A DNA stretch of 64,000 bases from Limimaricola sp. (GCF_016125575.1 NZ_WGLM01000005.1:496001-560000); one strand, 5' to 3'; shown: positions 34,532-44,063, numbered from the stretch's first letter. Made by a program: numbers and translations. Notes: generated from the letters alone by a model not told the origin.

Positions 34532-36274
34532 TCAGCGCATCTCCCGGGACGGAACGACGCCCAAGATACCAAGACCGGCCGAAATGACAACGGAGACGGC
34601 ACGAATCAGGGCGATTTTCGCCTGTGACGTGGCAACATCGTCTTCCTGCAGGAACCGCAGCGCCGGATCGTCGTTGCCCCGGTTCCACAAGCCGTGGAAA
34701 TCCGACGCAAGATCATAAAGGAAGAAGGCAATCCGGTGCGGCTCGTGCGTGCGTGCAGCGATCTCGACAAGGCGCGGCCATTCGGCGACGCGCGCGGCCA
34801 GCTTCAGCTCGGCCTCGTGGCCCAGACGGGTCAGATCGGCGGTGGCAAGCGTAGCAAGCTCGACGTCGATCCCCGCCTCGCCCGCCCGGCGCAGCACCGA
34901 ATGGATCCGCGCACTGGCATATTGCACGTAGAAAACCGGGTTGTCTTTCGACTGCTCCTGCACTTTGTCGAAGTCGAAATCGAGCGGCGCATCGTTCTTG
35001 CGCGTCAGCATGTGGAACCGCGTGACATCGGGGCCCACCATCTCGACCACGTCGCGCAGGGTCACGAAGGTGCCCGCACGCTTGGACATTTTGAAGGGCT
35101 CGCCGTTCTTGTAGAGCTTGACCAGCTGGATCAGCTTGACGTCAAGCGGCACCTTGCCACCCGACAGTGCTGCGACGGCAGCCTTCATACGCTTGACGTA
35201 GCCGCCGTGATCGGCACCGAACACGTCGATCAACTGGTCGAAGCCGCGCCGCACCTTGTCGTAGTGATAAGCGATGTCGGGGGCGAAATAGGTCCAGCTG
35301 CCGTCCGATTTCTGGATCGGGCGGTCCACGTCGTCGCCATGGTCGGTCGAGCGGAAAAGCGTCTGTTCGCGCGGTTCCCAATCCTCGGGCACCTTGCCCT
35401 TGGGCGGCTCCAGCACGCCCTTGTAGATCATGCCGCGGGCCTGCAACTCGGCCAGCGCAGCCTCGATCTGGCCGGTGCCGTAAAGCGCCTTTTCCGACGA
35501 GAACACGTCCATCACCACGCCAAGCGCGGCAAGGTCCTCGCGGATCAGGGCCATCATCCGCTCGGTGGCGAAGCTGCGCACCTCGGCCAGCCACTCGGCC
35601 TCGGGCCGGTCGAGCAGGGTTTCGCCCCACTTCTCCTTCATCGCCTGCCCGACGGGCACGAGGTAGTCGCCGGGGTAAAGCCCCTCGGCGATCTCGGGCG
35701 ACAGGCCGCAGGCCTCGCGGTAACGCTCGTAGGCCGAGCGGGCCAGAACATCGACCTGCGCGCCGCCGTCGTTGACGTAGTATTCGCGCGTCACGGCGTA
35801 GCCCGCGAAATCCAGCAAGCTGGCCAGCGCATCGCCGAAGACGGCGTTACGCACGTGGCCCACGTGCATCGGCCCGGTGGGGTTGGCGCTGACATACTCG
35901 ACGTTGACCTTCACGCCCTCGCCCAGCCGCGAACGGCCGTAGCCGGGATTGGCCAATGCTGCTCGGATCACGTCGTGCCAGACCGCAGGCTCAAGCCGCA
36001 GGTTGAGAAAGCCCGGCCCCGCCACCTCGGCCAGCGCCACGCGCGGATCGGCGGCGAGTTTCGCGGCCAACGCCTCGGCAATCGCCCGCGGGTTCTGCCC
36101 AGCAGGCTTTGCCAGCACCATCGCGGCATTGGTGGCCATGTCGCCATGGCCGGCATCGCGCGGCGGCTCGACCGTGACGGCGTCGGTGGCAAGGCCCGCG
36201 GGCAGCGTGCCCTCGGCCTCCAGCGCGGCAAGGCAGCGCAGCACCAGCGTGCGGATCTCGGCAAAGATGTTCAT
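34532..36274 (-). CDS. argS: arginyl-tRNA synthetase
   Basis: This 580-residue class I synthetase charges tRNA-Arg. It has the HIGH-equivalent motif [15 protein letters not shown] (about residues 118-132) and a [10 protein letters not shown] motif (about 395-404). The ArgS-specific N-terminal domain (Add1) and the DALR anticodon-binding C-terminal region are complete. It is the upstream gene of the SPOR-nagZ-scpAB run, with a 99-nt gap before SPOR. Confidence 0.97.
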   Translation of the reverse strand: MNIFAEIRTLVLRCLAALEAEGTLPAGLATDAVTVEPPRDAGHGDMATNAAMVLAKPAGQNPRAIAEALAAKLAADPRVALAEVAGPGFLNLRLEPAVWHDVIRAALANPGYGRSRLGEGVKVNVEYVSANPTGPMHVGHVRNAVFGDALASLLDFAGYAVTREYYVNDGGAQVDVLARSAYERYREACGLSPEIAEGLYPGDYLVPVGQAMKEKWGETLLDRPEAEWLAEVRSFATERMMALIREDLAALGVVMDVFSSEKALYGTGQIEAALAELQARGMIYKGVLEPPKGKVPEDWEPREQTLFRSTDHGDDVDRPIQKSDGSWTYFAPDIAYHYDKVRRGFDQLIDVFGADHGGYVKRMKAAVAALSGGKVPLDVKLIQLVKLYKNGEPFKMSKRAGTFVTLRDVVEMVGPDVTRFHMLTRKNDAPLDFDFDKVQEQSKDNPVFYVQYASARIHSVLRRAGEAGIDVELATLATADLTRLGHEAELKLAARVAEWPRLVEIAARTHEPHRIAFFLYDLASDFHGLWNRGNDDPALRFLQEDDVATSQAKIALIRAVSVVISAGLGILGVVPSREMR

Positions 36275-36349
36275 CGGCGGTTCCTCTTGGTCACGCCCGC
36301 TTTATCACCTGCGCCGCCCGCGTCAACGAAGCCGGACCAAAGGCGGCCT

Positions 36350-38188
36350 TCAGACCGCCTCGACGGGCGGCCGGACCTTCCCGGCAGGATCAGGTGGGGC
36401 AAGAAACAGCAGGCGCAGATCCGATTGGTCGGTCAGTGCTGCACCCGCGCGCAAAAGGCGCAGCTGACCGCCCGGCGCGATCTGGCCCAGCAGCCGCGCT
36501 TCGGGCCATGTCTTGCGCCAGTCCTGCAGCCCGAATTCGTCGGTCAGCCGCGTCACACGGAAGGTCCAGCCCCCGGCCACCAGTCGGGCCATCTCGGCAT
36601 GGGTGGCGCCCTCGGGCCCGAAAGACCGCCCGCCCAACGTGGGTGGCAGGGCGTGCCGCGCGCTATCGGCCTTTTCGCGGGTGACCTGATAGACGTTATC
36701 GCGCCCGAATTCTGGGGCAAGGTCGGTTGCCACGAGGGTGTTGTAGGCGTCGTTGTCCGTGGCGGCGATCAGCGTGGCGTAGTGCATCAGTTCCAGACGT
36801 TGTTCTGCCGCCTTCGACAGGATCTCGCCCGCAAAGGTTGCGATCCCGGCCGCGCGCGCTGCACGCAAGTGGCCGCGGTTGGGATCGGTGACGAGCACCG
36901 GGATCTCGGCCTTTGACAAGGCCTCGGCCAGCGCCATCGTCCATGCGCTGCCACCCACCAGCAGCACACCGGGACGGTCAGCGGCGGCAAGGCCCAATGC
37001 GCGCGCCAGCGGGCCAAGAGTAAAGCCATGAACCACCACCGTGACGGCGACCAGAACAAAGGCCAGCGGCCCGATCAGCGTGCCATCGGGCAGCCCCATC
37101 GCAGCCAACCTTTCGCCGAACAGCCCCGCCACGGCGACCAGCACCACGCCGCGCGGTCCGGTGAAGGCGACCAGCACCCGCTCGCGCCACGGAATCGCCG
37201 TGCCAAGCAGCGCGATGAACACTGCCGCAGGGCGGGCCAGCACCATCACGGCAAGCACGAAGAGGACCGCGCGCCAGTCCAGCCGGGCCAGTGCCCCGAA
37301 ATCAAGCTCGGCAGCCAGCAGGATGAACACGCCAGAGACCAGCAGGATTGATGCCTGCTCCTTGAACCGGCGCAACTCGTCGTAGGAGGGCAGCCCGGCA
37401 TTGGCGACGACGACACCCATGATGGTGACGGCCAACAAGCCGCTTTCATGCAAGACGGCATCGGGCAGCGCAAAGGTCAGCAGGAGAACCGCGACCAGGA
37501 CCGGCACCTTCATGTATTCCGGAACCCGTCCGCGCCGGAATGCCGCGGCAAGTCCCAGCCCCGATGCTGCACCCGCCAGCGCCGCAAGGCCGACGCCGCC
37601 CAGCATCCGGACCAGGGCCGGGCCCGGCTCGACAGGCGTATGAAGGACCGCGACCACTTCGAAGGCCAGCACCGCCGCCAGCGCGCCGATGGGGTCATTC
37701 AGAATCGCTTCCCAATGCAGAAGTTGTGCAGGGCGGCGGGCCAGCCGGGCATTGCGCAACAAAGGCGTAATGACGGTGGGGCCCGTCACGATCATGATGC
37801 CGCCAATCACCGCGGCACTCTCCCAGCCCAGCCCCGCAGCGTAGTGCAATACCAGCGCCGAGCCGATCCAGCCCAGCGGCGCGCCGATGAAAACCAGCCG
37901 TTGCACCCCCGCGGCCGCGTCGCGCAGATCTGCCAGATCAAGCGATAGGCCGCCTTCGAAAAGGATGATCGCCACCGCGACCGAAACCAGGGGTTCCAGC
38001 AGCGGTCCGATGTCGCGCGCCGGCAAGAGAAGGCCCGTTGCCGGACCAACCAGCAGCCCGGCCGCCAGCATCAACACGATCGCGGGCATTCTCAGCCGCC
38101 ACGCCAGCCACTGCGCGCCCACGCCCATTACGCCGATCAGGGCAAACGCGGCGACGGGGGTGATCTGGGCCGCCGCCTCAGCCGCCAT
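36350..38188 (-). CDS. cation:proton antiporter with C-terminal nucleotide-binding domain
   Basis: This 612-residue CPA-family exchanger has about 12 membrane segments covering residues 10-390, including the conserved NDPIGALAAVLAFE helix and the FTGPRGVVLVAVAG stretch. A cytoplasmic Rossmann-like domain follows (GVLLVGGSAWTMALAEALSKAEIPVLVTDPNRGHLRAARAAG pattern, about 400-520), then a TrkA-C-like end. It likely exchanges Na+ or K+ for H+ and may be gated by a nucleotide. The start overlaps the dgt stop by 11 nt. Confidence 0.85.
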   Translation of the reverse strand: MAAEAAAQITPVAAFALIGVMGVGAQWLAWRLRMPAIVLMLAAGLLVGPATGLLLPARDIGPLLEPLVSVAVAIILFEGGLSLDLADLRDAAAGVQRLVFIGAPLGWIGSALVLHYAAGLGWESAAVIGGIMIVTGPTVITPLLRNARLARRPAQLLHWEAILNDPIGALAAVLAFEVVAVLHTPVEPGPALVRMLGGVGLAALAGAASGLGLAAAFRRGRVPEYMKVPVLVAVLLLTFALPDAVLHESGLLAVTIMGVVVANAGLPSYDELRRFKEQASILLVSGVFILLAAELDFGALARLDWRAVLFVLAVMVLARPAAVFIALLGTAIPWRERVLVAFTGPRGVVLVAVAGLFGERLAAMGLPDGTLIGPLAFVLVAVTVVVHGFTLGPLARALGLAAADRPGVLLVGGSAWTMALAEALSKAEIPVLVTDPNRGHLRAARAAGIATFAGEILSKAAEQRLELMHYATLIAATDNDAYNTLVATDLAPEFGRDNVYQVTREKADSARHALPPTLGGRSFGPEGATHAEMARLVAGGWTFRVTRLTDEFGLQDWRKTWPEARLLGQIAPGGQLRLLRAGAALTDQSDLRLLFLAPPDPAGKVRPPVEAV

Positions 38189-39353
38189 TGATCACGCGCG
38201 CCCGCGCCACGATGTCCGAGCCGGTCAGCCGGGCATGTTCCTGTATCGCGAAACGGTCGGTCATGCCCGAGATGTAATCGGCCACGATCCGGGCCAGCGC
38301 GGTTTCGCTTTCGGCCTCAAGCACATCCTTGCGCCACTGCTTGGGCAGGTTCTCGGGCGCGGCCATGAACAGGGGAAAGAGGTCGTTGATCACCTCGGTC
38401 ACCGCCGCGCGCATCTCTACCACCACGGGCGCGCGATACATCCGGTGGAAAAGAAAGGCGCGGATAACCTTCAGATCGGACCAGAGCGCCGGGCTGAACT
38501 GCACCATCATGCGGCCCGCGTGGCGCACGTCGGCCACCGTGGCGGGGTCGAGCGCGGCAAGGTTGCGGCGGCTGACGGTGATGACATCCTCGACCAGCAC
38601 GCCGAAGAACCGGCGCAGCGCCTCGTGCCGGCGGCGATAGTAGTTGAGGCCGGGATACTTGCGGTCGACCTCGGCGAAACAGTCGTGCAGGACCGGCAGG
38701 TCGGCCAGTTCGTCGGTGCTGAACAGCTCGGCGCGCAACCCGTCATGCAGGTCGTGGTGGCTGTAGGCGATATCATCGGACAGCGCGGCAACCTGCGCCT
38801 CGGTGCTGGCATGCGTGCCCAGTTCGAGGTCCTGCACCGCGTCATAGGCGGCCAGCGCATAAGGCAACGGCGGCAGAACCGGGCCGTTATGTTTGGCGAT
38901 GCCCTCCAGTGTTTCCCATGTCAGGTTCAGCCCGTCCCATTCGGCGTAGTGCCGTTCCAGCGAGGTGACGATGCGGATCGCCTGCGCATTGTGGTCGAAC
39001 CCGCCATGCGGCGCCATCAGCGCGTTCAGCGCATCCTCGCCAGTATGGCCGAAAGGCGGATGGCCCAGGTCATGAGCCAGCGCCACAGCCTCGGTCAGTT
39101 CGACATTCAGGCCCAGCGCGCCGGCGATCGTGCGCGCCACCTGCGCCACCTCGATCGAATGGGTCAGACGGGTGCGGAAATAGTCGCCCTCATGCTCGAT
39201 GAACACTTGCGTCTTGTGCTTGAGGCGGCGGAACGCGCTGGCATGGATGATGCGGTCCCGGTCGCGCTGGAACGGGCTGCGAAACGTGCTTTCCTCCTCC
39301 GGATAGAGGCGCCCACGCGCCGCCGCCGGATCCGAGGCATATGGGGCCGTCAT
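38178..39353 (-). CDS. dgt: dGTP triphosphohydrolase-like HD protein
   Basis: This 391-residue HD-domain enzyme removes triphosphate from dGTP or other dNTPs. Metal ligands are visible in RLTHSIEVAQVART (about residues 51-64), HDLGHPPFGHTGED (about 90-103) and DDIAYSHHDLHD (about 205). It belongs to the type 2 dGTPase-like group of alphaproteobacteria, for which exact dNTP preference is uncertain. It diverges from the Fe-S carrier gene and is followed by the antiporter with an 11-nt overlap. Confidence 0.93.
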   Translation of the reverse strand: MTAPYASDPAAARGRLYPEEESTFRSPFQRDRDRIIHASAFRRLKHKTQVFIEHEGDYFRTRLTHSIEVAQVARTIAGALGLNVELTEAVALAHDLGHPPFGHTGEDALNALMAPHGGFDHNAQAIRIVTSLERHYAEWDGLNLTWETLEGIAKHNGPVLPPLPYALAAYDAVQDLELGTHASTEAQVAALSDDIAYSHHDLHDGLRAELFSTDELADLPVLHDCFAEVDRKYPGLNYYRRRHEALRRFFGVLVEDVITVSRRNLAALDPATVADVRHAGRMMVQFSPALWSDLKVIRAFLFHRMYRAPVVVEMRAAVTEVINDLFPLFMAAPENLPKQWRKDVLEAESETALARIVADYISGMTDRFAIQEHARLTGSDIVARARVINGG

Positions 39354-39385
39354 GCTGCCCTGCCCTTTCGTCGTCTTGCGCCGAA

Positions 39386-39434
39386 CTTGTTGTCCCTGCC
39401 TGCCCGGCCTATATTGCGGTTCTAAGACAACAAG
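39386..39434 (+). promoter_or_regulatory. strong promoter of the Fe-S carrier gene, flanked by an inverted repeat
   Basis: TTGTTG (39387-39392), a 17-nt spacer and TATATT (39410-39415) form a near-ideal sigma-70-type promoter. Transcription would start near 39422. The same stretch is bracketed by a perfect 9-bp inverted repeat, CTTGTTGTC (39386-39394) and GACAACAAG (39426-39434), spaced by 31 nt. The repeat overlaps the -35 element on one side and lies just past the predicted start on the other. That is a layout expected of a regulator binding both arms. The regulator is unknown. Confidence 0.7.
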
Positions 39435-39456
39435 CCCGGAACCGATAGGTCAAACC

Positions 39457-39783
39457 ATGCTGACGCTGCCGCCCAAGGTCACCCCCCGCGCCTTCGCCCG
39501 CCTGTCCGAGATCGGCGCCGCGTCGCAGGGAAAGGCACTGCGGATCGCGGTCGAGGGCGGTGGATGTTCGGGATTTCAGTACGACATCGCGCTGGATGAT
39601 CCCAAGGACGATGACCTCGTGCTGCAGGGCGAGGGCGAGACGGTGGTGATCGACAGCGTTTCGCTGCCATTTCTCGCGGGCGCGACGATCGACTTCACCG
39701 AGGAACTGATCGGCGCGCGCTTTGCCATCGACAATCCCAACGCGACCTCCAGTTGCGGCTGCGGTACATCATTCTCGATCTGA
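39457..39783 (+). CDS. erpA: A-type iron-sulfur cluster carrier (ErpA/HesB family)
   Basis: This 108-residue A-type carrier accepts and delivers Fe-S clusters to apo-proteins. The three cluster cysteines are in GGGCSGFQYD (about residue 38) and SSCGCGTSF (about 101-105). The acidic stretch DDPKDDDLVLQGEGE is typical. It could equally be called an IscA-like insertion protein. It is preceded by a good promoter and a weak AGGT ribosome site and stands alone, with a methyltransferase gene starting 86 nt downstream. Confidence 0.9.
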   Translation: MLTLPPKVTPRAFARLSEIGAASQGKALRIAVEGGGCSGFQYDIALDDPKDDDLVLQGEGETVVIDSVSLPFLAGATIDFTEELIGARFAIDNPNATSSCGCGTSFSI

Positions 39784-39807
39784 TTTCGCCTGCGCAGACC
39801 GTTTAGC

Positions 39808-39852
39808 TTGCGCGAAATTGACTCTGGCCCCTATAGTTTCTGAAAAAGAAAC
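39808..39852 (+). promoter_or_regulatory. promoter and hairpin before the methyltransferase-TPR gene
   Basis: TTGCGC (39808-39813), an 18-nt spacer and TATAGT (39832-39837) make a plausible promoter. The perfect hairpin GTTTCT-GAAAA-AGAAAC (39836-39852) begins inside the -10 box, so it would be an operator dyad or the very 5' end of the mRNA. This 86-nt gap is clearly more AT-rich than its surroundings. Confidence 0.5.
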
Positions 39853-39869
39853 AAATTGAGGCAGAGCAA

Positions 39870-41621
39870 ATGATTGACCCGCTTTCGCGGCTGGCGATCC
39901 GTCATGGCACGGACAAGTTCGGCTACCACGATTATACCCCGAATTATCACAAGCTTTTCGAGCGGTTCCGCGATCGGCCCGTCAAGGTGCTGGAGATCGG
40001 GGTCGGTGGATACCAGGATGAAGATCGAGGCGGCCAATCGCTGGCCACATGGCGCGACTATTTCCCACAAGCCGAGATTACGGGTATCGACATTCAGAAG
40101 AAATCGCTCGATCTCGGGCCGCGGGTGCAAATCCTGCAAGGCAGTCAGATTGATGCGGCATTTCTTGCCCGGTTGGTGGCAGAACGTGGGCCGTTCGACC
40201 TGATCATCGACGATGGCAGCCACCGCAATGAACATGTCGTGGAAAGTTATCGGCTGCTGTGGCCAACTCTGGTGCCCGGCGGCATCTACGTTGTCGAGGA
40301 TGTTCAGACAGCCTTCATGCCGCGATTTGGGGGGTCGTTGAGCCTGGATCAGCCCAATTCTGTTGGCCATTTCGCCAACATTCTCGCCCGGATGGACAGC
40401 GCAACTGACGATCCGCTGATCGATGATGTGGGCGCGATCGAACGGTTCCATAACATGGTGGCGCTGCACAAGATCAACCCTTCCGTTCCACGCCCTGGCT
40501 GGGAGAGTTCCAACGCCTTTGAGCCGCTGGCCGGACTCGCGGTGAGCATTGCGACCAATGGCCTGCCGATGCCGAAGGGCAACCTTGGCGCGAAGAGGTT
40601 AAGCAGCACTAGCGGCAGCGCAGCCCCAGACATCGCGCTGGTGGACGCCGCCACGGCGACACCCGCAAGTGTCGAGGCGGCCGTGGCCGGGCTGGCGATG
40701 CCGGGCTTCGCGATAATCTCCGGCCGGCCGGACGCCGCCTTGACCGACTGGCTTGTGGCGCGCTTCGTCGAAGTTGATCATCGCGAGATCGCCGTCGGCT
40801 TTCCCCGGGCCGAAGTTGGCCCACTCGCCCAAGAGATCCGGTCGGTTGAACGGCACGCAGACGGCGTGGTGATCGTCAAGGCGCCCAACGATTACCCGTC
40901 CAATTTCGCCTTCGATGCAGACCATCCTCAAGCCGCCGAAGCCATCGCCCAGATCGAGGAGGTGCTCAAGGATTGCGACGAGGAGAACGGTCTGGTGCAG
41001 TTTGCCAGCATGCTGACCAACACACGCGGGCGAGAGGCCGCGGCGCCTTGGCTGGAAAGGTTGGGACGGATCGGCGCGACCAGCCGTGTTTATTTCCAGC
41101 TTGCCAGTGGTCTGGCGCAACGCGAAAAGCGGTTGGCGGATGCAGCGGCCCTCCTTGGCGTCGCGCTCGAGCGTTTTCCTTGCGATCCGCTGTTTTCGGT
41201 CAATCGTGGGGGGGTGCTGTTGCAGCTTGGCCATCTCGACGAGGCGGCGGCGGTTGTCGATGCCGCGCTTGAGCGCGCGCCGCGCGACACCAACCTGATG
41301 ATTCAACGCGCGCGTATCGCCGTCAGGGCGGGCGACATCGACCTTGCGGTAGCACAGGCGCGCCGCGCCGTCGAATTGTCGGCCCCGCAACGGCGCGATG
41401 CGGCGAAAATCGCATTGTCAGAGATGCTGGTGGCGGCCGGGCTTCTGCACGAACCCTTGACAATCTTGGGTGAAATCGCGGGAACCAACAGCCGCTATGC
41501 CGAAAAGGCAGGACGATTGCTGGGCGCCCTGCTCGACGCGCCCGACACTTCCAAACCGGCCGAGGACGACGAGACCCAACCGGCGCTGCTGGCCGATCCA
41601 TCCCGACGAGCGGCCTCATGA
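39870..41621 (+). CDS. class I methyltransferase (MycE/macrocin-O-methyltransferase-like) fused to a TPR region
   Basis: In this 583-residue protein, residues 1-210 resemble the MycE/TylF-type sugar O-methyltransferases. Supporting motifs are LAIRHGTDKFGYHDYTPNYH, VKVLEIGVGGYQDEDRGGQS, AEITGIDIQKK, FDLIIDDGSHRNEHV and the metal-ligand region. A second segment (about 230-330) has no recognisable fold. The end (about 350-560) is a helical TPR-like repeat array with repeated LGHLDEAAAVVDAALERAP- and AGDIDLAVAQARRAVELS-type units. Such proteins often act in surface-glycan or O-antigen modification, but the substrate is unknown. It overlaps xthA by 4 nt (ATGA at 41618-41621). Confidence 0.8.
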   Translation: MIDPLSRLAIRHGTDKFGYHDYTPNYHKLFERFRDRPVKVLEIGVGGYQDEDRGGQSLATWRDYFPQAEITGIDIQKKSLDLGPRVQILQGSQIDAAFLARLVAERGPFDLIIDDGSHRNEHVVESYRLLWPTLVPGGIYVVEDVQTAFMPRFGGSLSLDQPNSVGHFANILARMDSATDDPLIDDVGAIERFHNMVALHKINPSVPRPGWESSNAFEPLAGLAVSIATNGLPMPKGNLGAKRLSSTSGSAAPDIALVDAATATPASVEAAVAGLAMPGFAIISGRPDAALTDWLVARFVEVDHREIAVGFPRAEVGPLAQEIRSVERHADGVVIVKAPNDYPSNFAFDADHPQAAEAIAQIEEVLKDCDEENGLVQFASMLTNTRGREAAAPWLERLGRIGATSRVYFQLASGLAQREKRLADAAALLGVALERFPCDPLFSVNRGGVLLQLGHLDEAAAVVDAALERAPRDTNLMIQRARIAVRAGDIDLAVAQARRAVELSAPQRRDAAKIALSEMLVAAGLLHEPLTILGEIAGTNSRYAEKAGRLLGALLDAPDTSKPAEDDETQPALLADPSRRAAS

Positions 41622-42397
41622 AAATCGCCACTTTCAACATCAATGGCGTCAAGGCGCGGTTCGAGACGTTGACGGGCTGGCTGGCCGAGGCCAGCCCCGA
41701 TGTCGTGCTTCTGCAAGAGATCAAGTCGACCGACGATAGTTTTCCGCGCGCCGAGATCGAGGATCTTGGCTATAGCGTCGCCACCCATGGGCAGAAGGGC
41801 TTCAACGGGGTGGCGATCCTGTCGAAACTACCGCTTGAAGACATCTCGTGCGGATTGCCGGGCGACGATGACGATCCTCAAGCCCGCTGGATCGAAGCCA
41901 CGGTGGTGGGCACGCGTGCGGTGCGGCTATGTTGCCTTTACCTGCCCAACGGCAATCCCGCGCCGGGCCCGAAATACGACTACAAGCTGGCGTGGATGGA
42001 CCGGTTGCGCGCCCGCGCGGCCGAGTTGATCGCGGCCGAGGATGTGGCGCTGATGGCAGGGGATTACAATGTCATCCCCCAGCCCGAGGATGCCGCCCGC
42101 CCCGAAGCCTGGGAAAAGGACGCGCTGTTTCTGCCCGAAACCCGTGCGGCCTTTCGCCGGATCGTCAACCTCGGCTTCACCGAGGCGTTCCGCGCCGTCG
42201 AGCCGGGGCCGGGCCACTATTCGTTCTGGGATTACCAACGGGGCGCCTGGGATCGCAATGACGGCATCCGCATCGACCACTTTCTGCTGACGCCGCAATG
42301 TGCCGACCTCATGCGAGGCTGCTGGATAGAAAGCGCGCTTCGGGGACGAGAAAAACCGTCGGACCATGTCCCGGTCTGGGTGGAAATCGACGCCTGA
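41618..42397 (+). CDS. xthA: exodeoxyribonuclease III
   Basis: This 259-residue AP endonuclease/3'-exonuclease works in base excision repair. Motifs NINGVKARFE, LLQEIKST (catalytic Glu), GDYNVIPQPEDA and RIDHFLLTP are all present, with the closing DHVPVWVEI. It is coupled to the upstream methyltransferase-TPR gene by a 4-nt overlap. That looks accidental in function but implies co-transcription. Confidence 0.96.
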   Translation: MKIATFNINGVKARFETLTGWLAEASPDVVLLQEIKSTDDSFPRAEIEDLGYSVATHGQKGFNGVAILSKLPLEDISCGLPGDDDDPQARWIEATVVGTRAVRLCCLYLPNGNPAPGPKYDYKLAWMDRLRARAAELIAAEDVALMAGDYNVIPQPEDAARPEAWEKDALFLPETRAAFRRIVNLGFTEAFRAVEPGPGHYSFWDYQRGAWDRNDGIRIDHFLLTPQCADLMRGCWIESALRGREKPSDHVPVWVEIDA

Positions 42398-42460
42398 CGG
42401 AACCGATCGGCGCGGTGCATGGCCCCGCGACAGGATTGCCTGCCAACAGATACCGACCGC

Positions 42461-43633
42461 TCAGACCGTCACGTCGTGGGCGTAAAGCCAGTTCAGCCTT
42501 CCGATGAACGCATTGGGTGCCGCCCGGGCGAGGCCCTTGAGGGCAAGGTGCGACAAGCTGCGCGGCAGCCCTGCGCGATGATAATTGACGGCATTGGCAT
42601 TGGCTTCGGCAATCGCGCGCCTGACGCGCGGGCGGCGCAGGTCTTGGTAACGTGAGAGGGCTGCAGGCAGGTCGGGCATGGCATCGGTCCGGGCCGCCAG
42701 CACCCATGCATCCTCAAGCGCAAGGTTGGCGCCCTGGGCCAGGAACGGCAACGTGGGATGGGCCGCGTCACCCAGAAGTGCCAGTGCGCCATCAGCCCCG
42801 CCCCCATGCCAGGATTGCGCGACCGGGTGCCGGAAAAGGCCCCAGAGGCGGACCTGTTCAATCCGGCCAAGGACCGCCCGCAACTCTGCCGCGCAATCGG
42901 CAAAGGCGGCCTGCACCACGCCGGGCTCGTCATGGAAATCCCAGCCCTCTGCCGCCCAGTCGGCCCGCTGCTGCACCGCAACGACGTTCAGCTGTCCACC
43001 CGGCAACGGATAGGTCACGACATGGCGTCCCGGTGCCATCCAGATCCGTGCGACCGGATCGGCCAGATCGGCCGCCGGCACGATGGCCCGCCACGCGACC
43101 TGCCCGGTGAAGAAAGGCGCGTCGGCCCCGTTGAGGACCGGACGCAGAACCGAATGCAGGCCGTCGGCGCCGATGCTGAGTGCGGCGGGCGAGGCCGGGC
43201 CGTCGGCAAAACTGACCGCACCCGCCGCGGTGGCCTGTGTGGCGGACGAACTGGTGCGAATGGTGACGCCCGCCGCACGCGCGGCCTCGGCCAGCAAGCC
43301 CAGCAGCGTGGCGCGGTGGAAGAAGCGGTAGGGCCGACCGGGCAACTGGGACAGATCGAATCGCGCAATCGGGCGGCCGGTGAGGGCATCCATCGGCGCC
43401 ACGGCTACTGCCCGGATTGCATGGCCCGTTGCGGCCTCGTCCAGACCAAGGGCCGCAAGAACAGCCGCGCCGTTCGGCGTGATCTGCAGTCCGGCGCCAA
43501 CCTCTCGCAGGGCATCGGATTTCTCGTGAACGGTCACCTCGGCGCCGCGCCGGGCAAATGCCAGCGCCGCAGCCATGCCGCCGATGCCCCCGCCCACCAC
43601 GGTAACGCGGCGGCTCCGGTTGGCACCGGTCAT
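42461..43633 (-). CDS. FAD-dependent monooxygenase (salicylate/3-hydroxybenzoate hydroxylase type)
   Basis: This 390-residue PHBH-fold flavoprotein has the Rossmann VTVVGGGIGGMAAALAFARRG (about residues 9-29), the DG motif SIGADGLHSVLRP (about 155) and the FAD-ribityl motif LLGDAAHPTLPFLAQGANLALEDAW (about 285-309). Close relatives hydroxylate phenolic acids or act on ubiquinone precursors, and the substrate cannot be decided. The chosen ATG at 43633 has no recognisable ribosome site, only 7 nt after the dksA stop, so translation may depend on coupling. A start at 43693 inside dksA is less likely. Confidence 0.85.
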   Translation of the reverse strand: MTGANRSRRVTVVGGGIGGMAAALAFARRGAEVTVHEKSDALREVGAGLQITPNGAAVLAALGLDEAATGHAIRAVAVAPMDALTGRPIARFDLSQLPGRPYRFFHRATLLGLLAEAARAAGVTIRTSSSATQATAAGAVSFADGPASPAALSIGADGLHSVLRPVLNGADAPFFTGQVAWRAIVPAADLADPVARIWMAPGRHVVTYPLPGGQLNVVAVQQRADWAAEGWDFHDEPGVVQAAFADCAAELRAVLGRIEQVRLWGLFRHPVAQSWHGGGADGALALLGDAAHPTLPFLAQGANLALEDAWVLAARTDAMPDLPAALSRYQDLRRPRVRRAIAEANANAVNYHRAGLPRSLSHLALKGLARAAPNAFIGRLNWLYAHDVTV

Positions 43634-43640
43634 GGAGGCG

Positions 43641-44063
43641 TCAATCGTCGCGATGGACCTTCTCGCGGCGTTCGTGGCGCTCCTGCGCCTCAAGGCTCAT
43701 CGTGGCGATCGGCCGGGCGTCCAGACGCTTGAGGCTGATCGGCTCGCCGGTGATCTCGCAATAGCCGTATTCGCCGTTCTCGATGCGGCGCAGGGCGGCA
43801 TCGATCTTGGCCACCAGCTTGCGCGCGCGGTCGCGGGTGCGCAGTTCCAGCGCGCGGTCCGTCTCTTCGCTGGCACGGTCGACGATGTCGGGAATGTTGC
43901 GGGTCTGATCCTTCATCCCCTGGACGGTGTCGCGACTGTCCTCGACGATTTCCGCCTTCCAGGCCAAGAGCTTGCGGCGGAAGTATTCGAGCTGACGCTC
44001 GTTCATGAAGGGCTCGTCCTCGGAGGGTCGATAATCATCGGCAAGGAAGATGTCGGCCTTCAT
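43641..44063 (-). CDS. dksA: RNA polymerase-binding transcription factor DksA (degenerate zinc finger)
   Basis: This 140-residue DksA enters the RNA polymerase secondary channel and modulates rRNA and amino-acid promoters with ppGpp. The coiled-coil tip IPDIVDRAS keeps Asp59, Asp62 and Ala64. The zinc finger keeps only its first cysteine: C102, then T105, S123 and A126 replace the others. This matches the non-zinc DksA variants of Rhodobacterales as I recall them. The start at 44063 has GGAGGGAG upstream. An in-frame ATG at 44114 with AAGGAG would add 17 residues. It precedes the monooxygenase by 7 nt. Confidence 0.92.
   Translation of the reverse strand: MKADIFLADDYRPSEDEPFMNERQLEYFRRKLLAWKAEIVEDSRDTVQGMKDQTRNIPDIVDRASEETDRALELRTRDRARKLVAKIDAALRRIENGEYGYCEITGEPISLKRLDARPIATMSLEAQERHERREKVHRDD

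Noticed and set aside
34694-36916. 740-residue open frame opposite argS
   Set aside because: It runs antisense through a complete arginyl-tRNA synthetase and the end of the antiporter; no protein motif is present.
42461-43693. Longer start of the FAD monooxygenase at 43693
   Set aside because: It would lie inside dksA and add a basic stretch before the FAD fold; the start at 43633 fits the family better.
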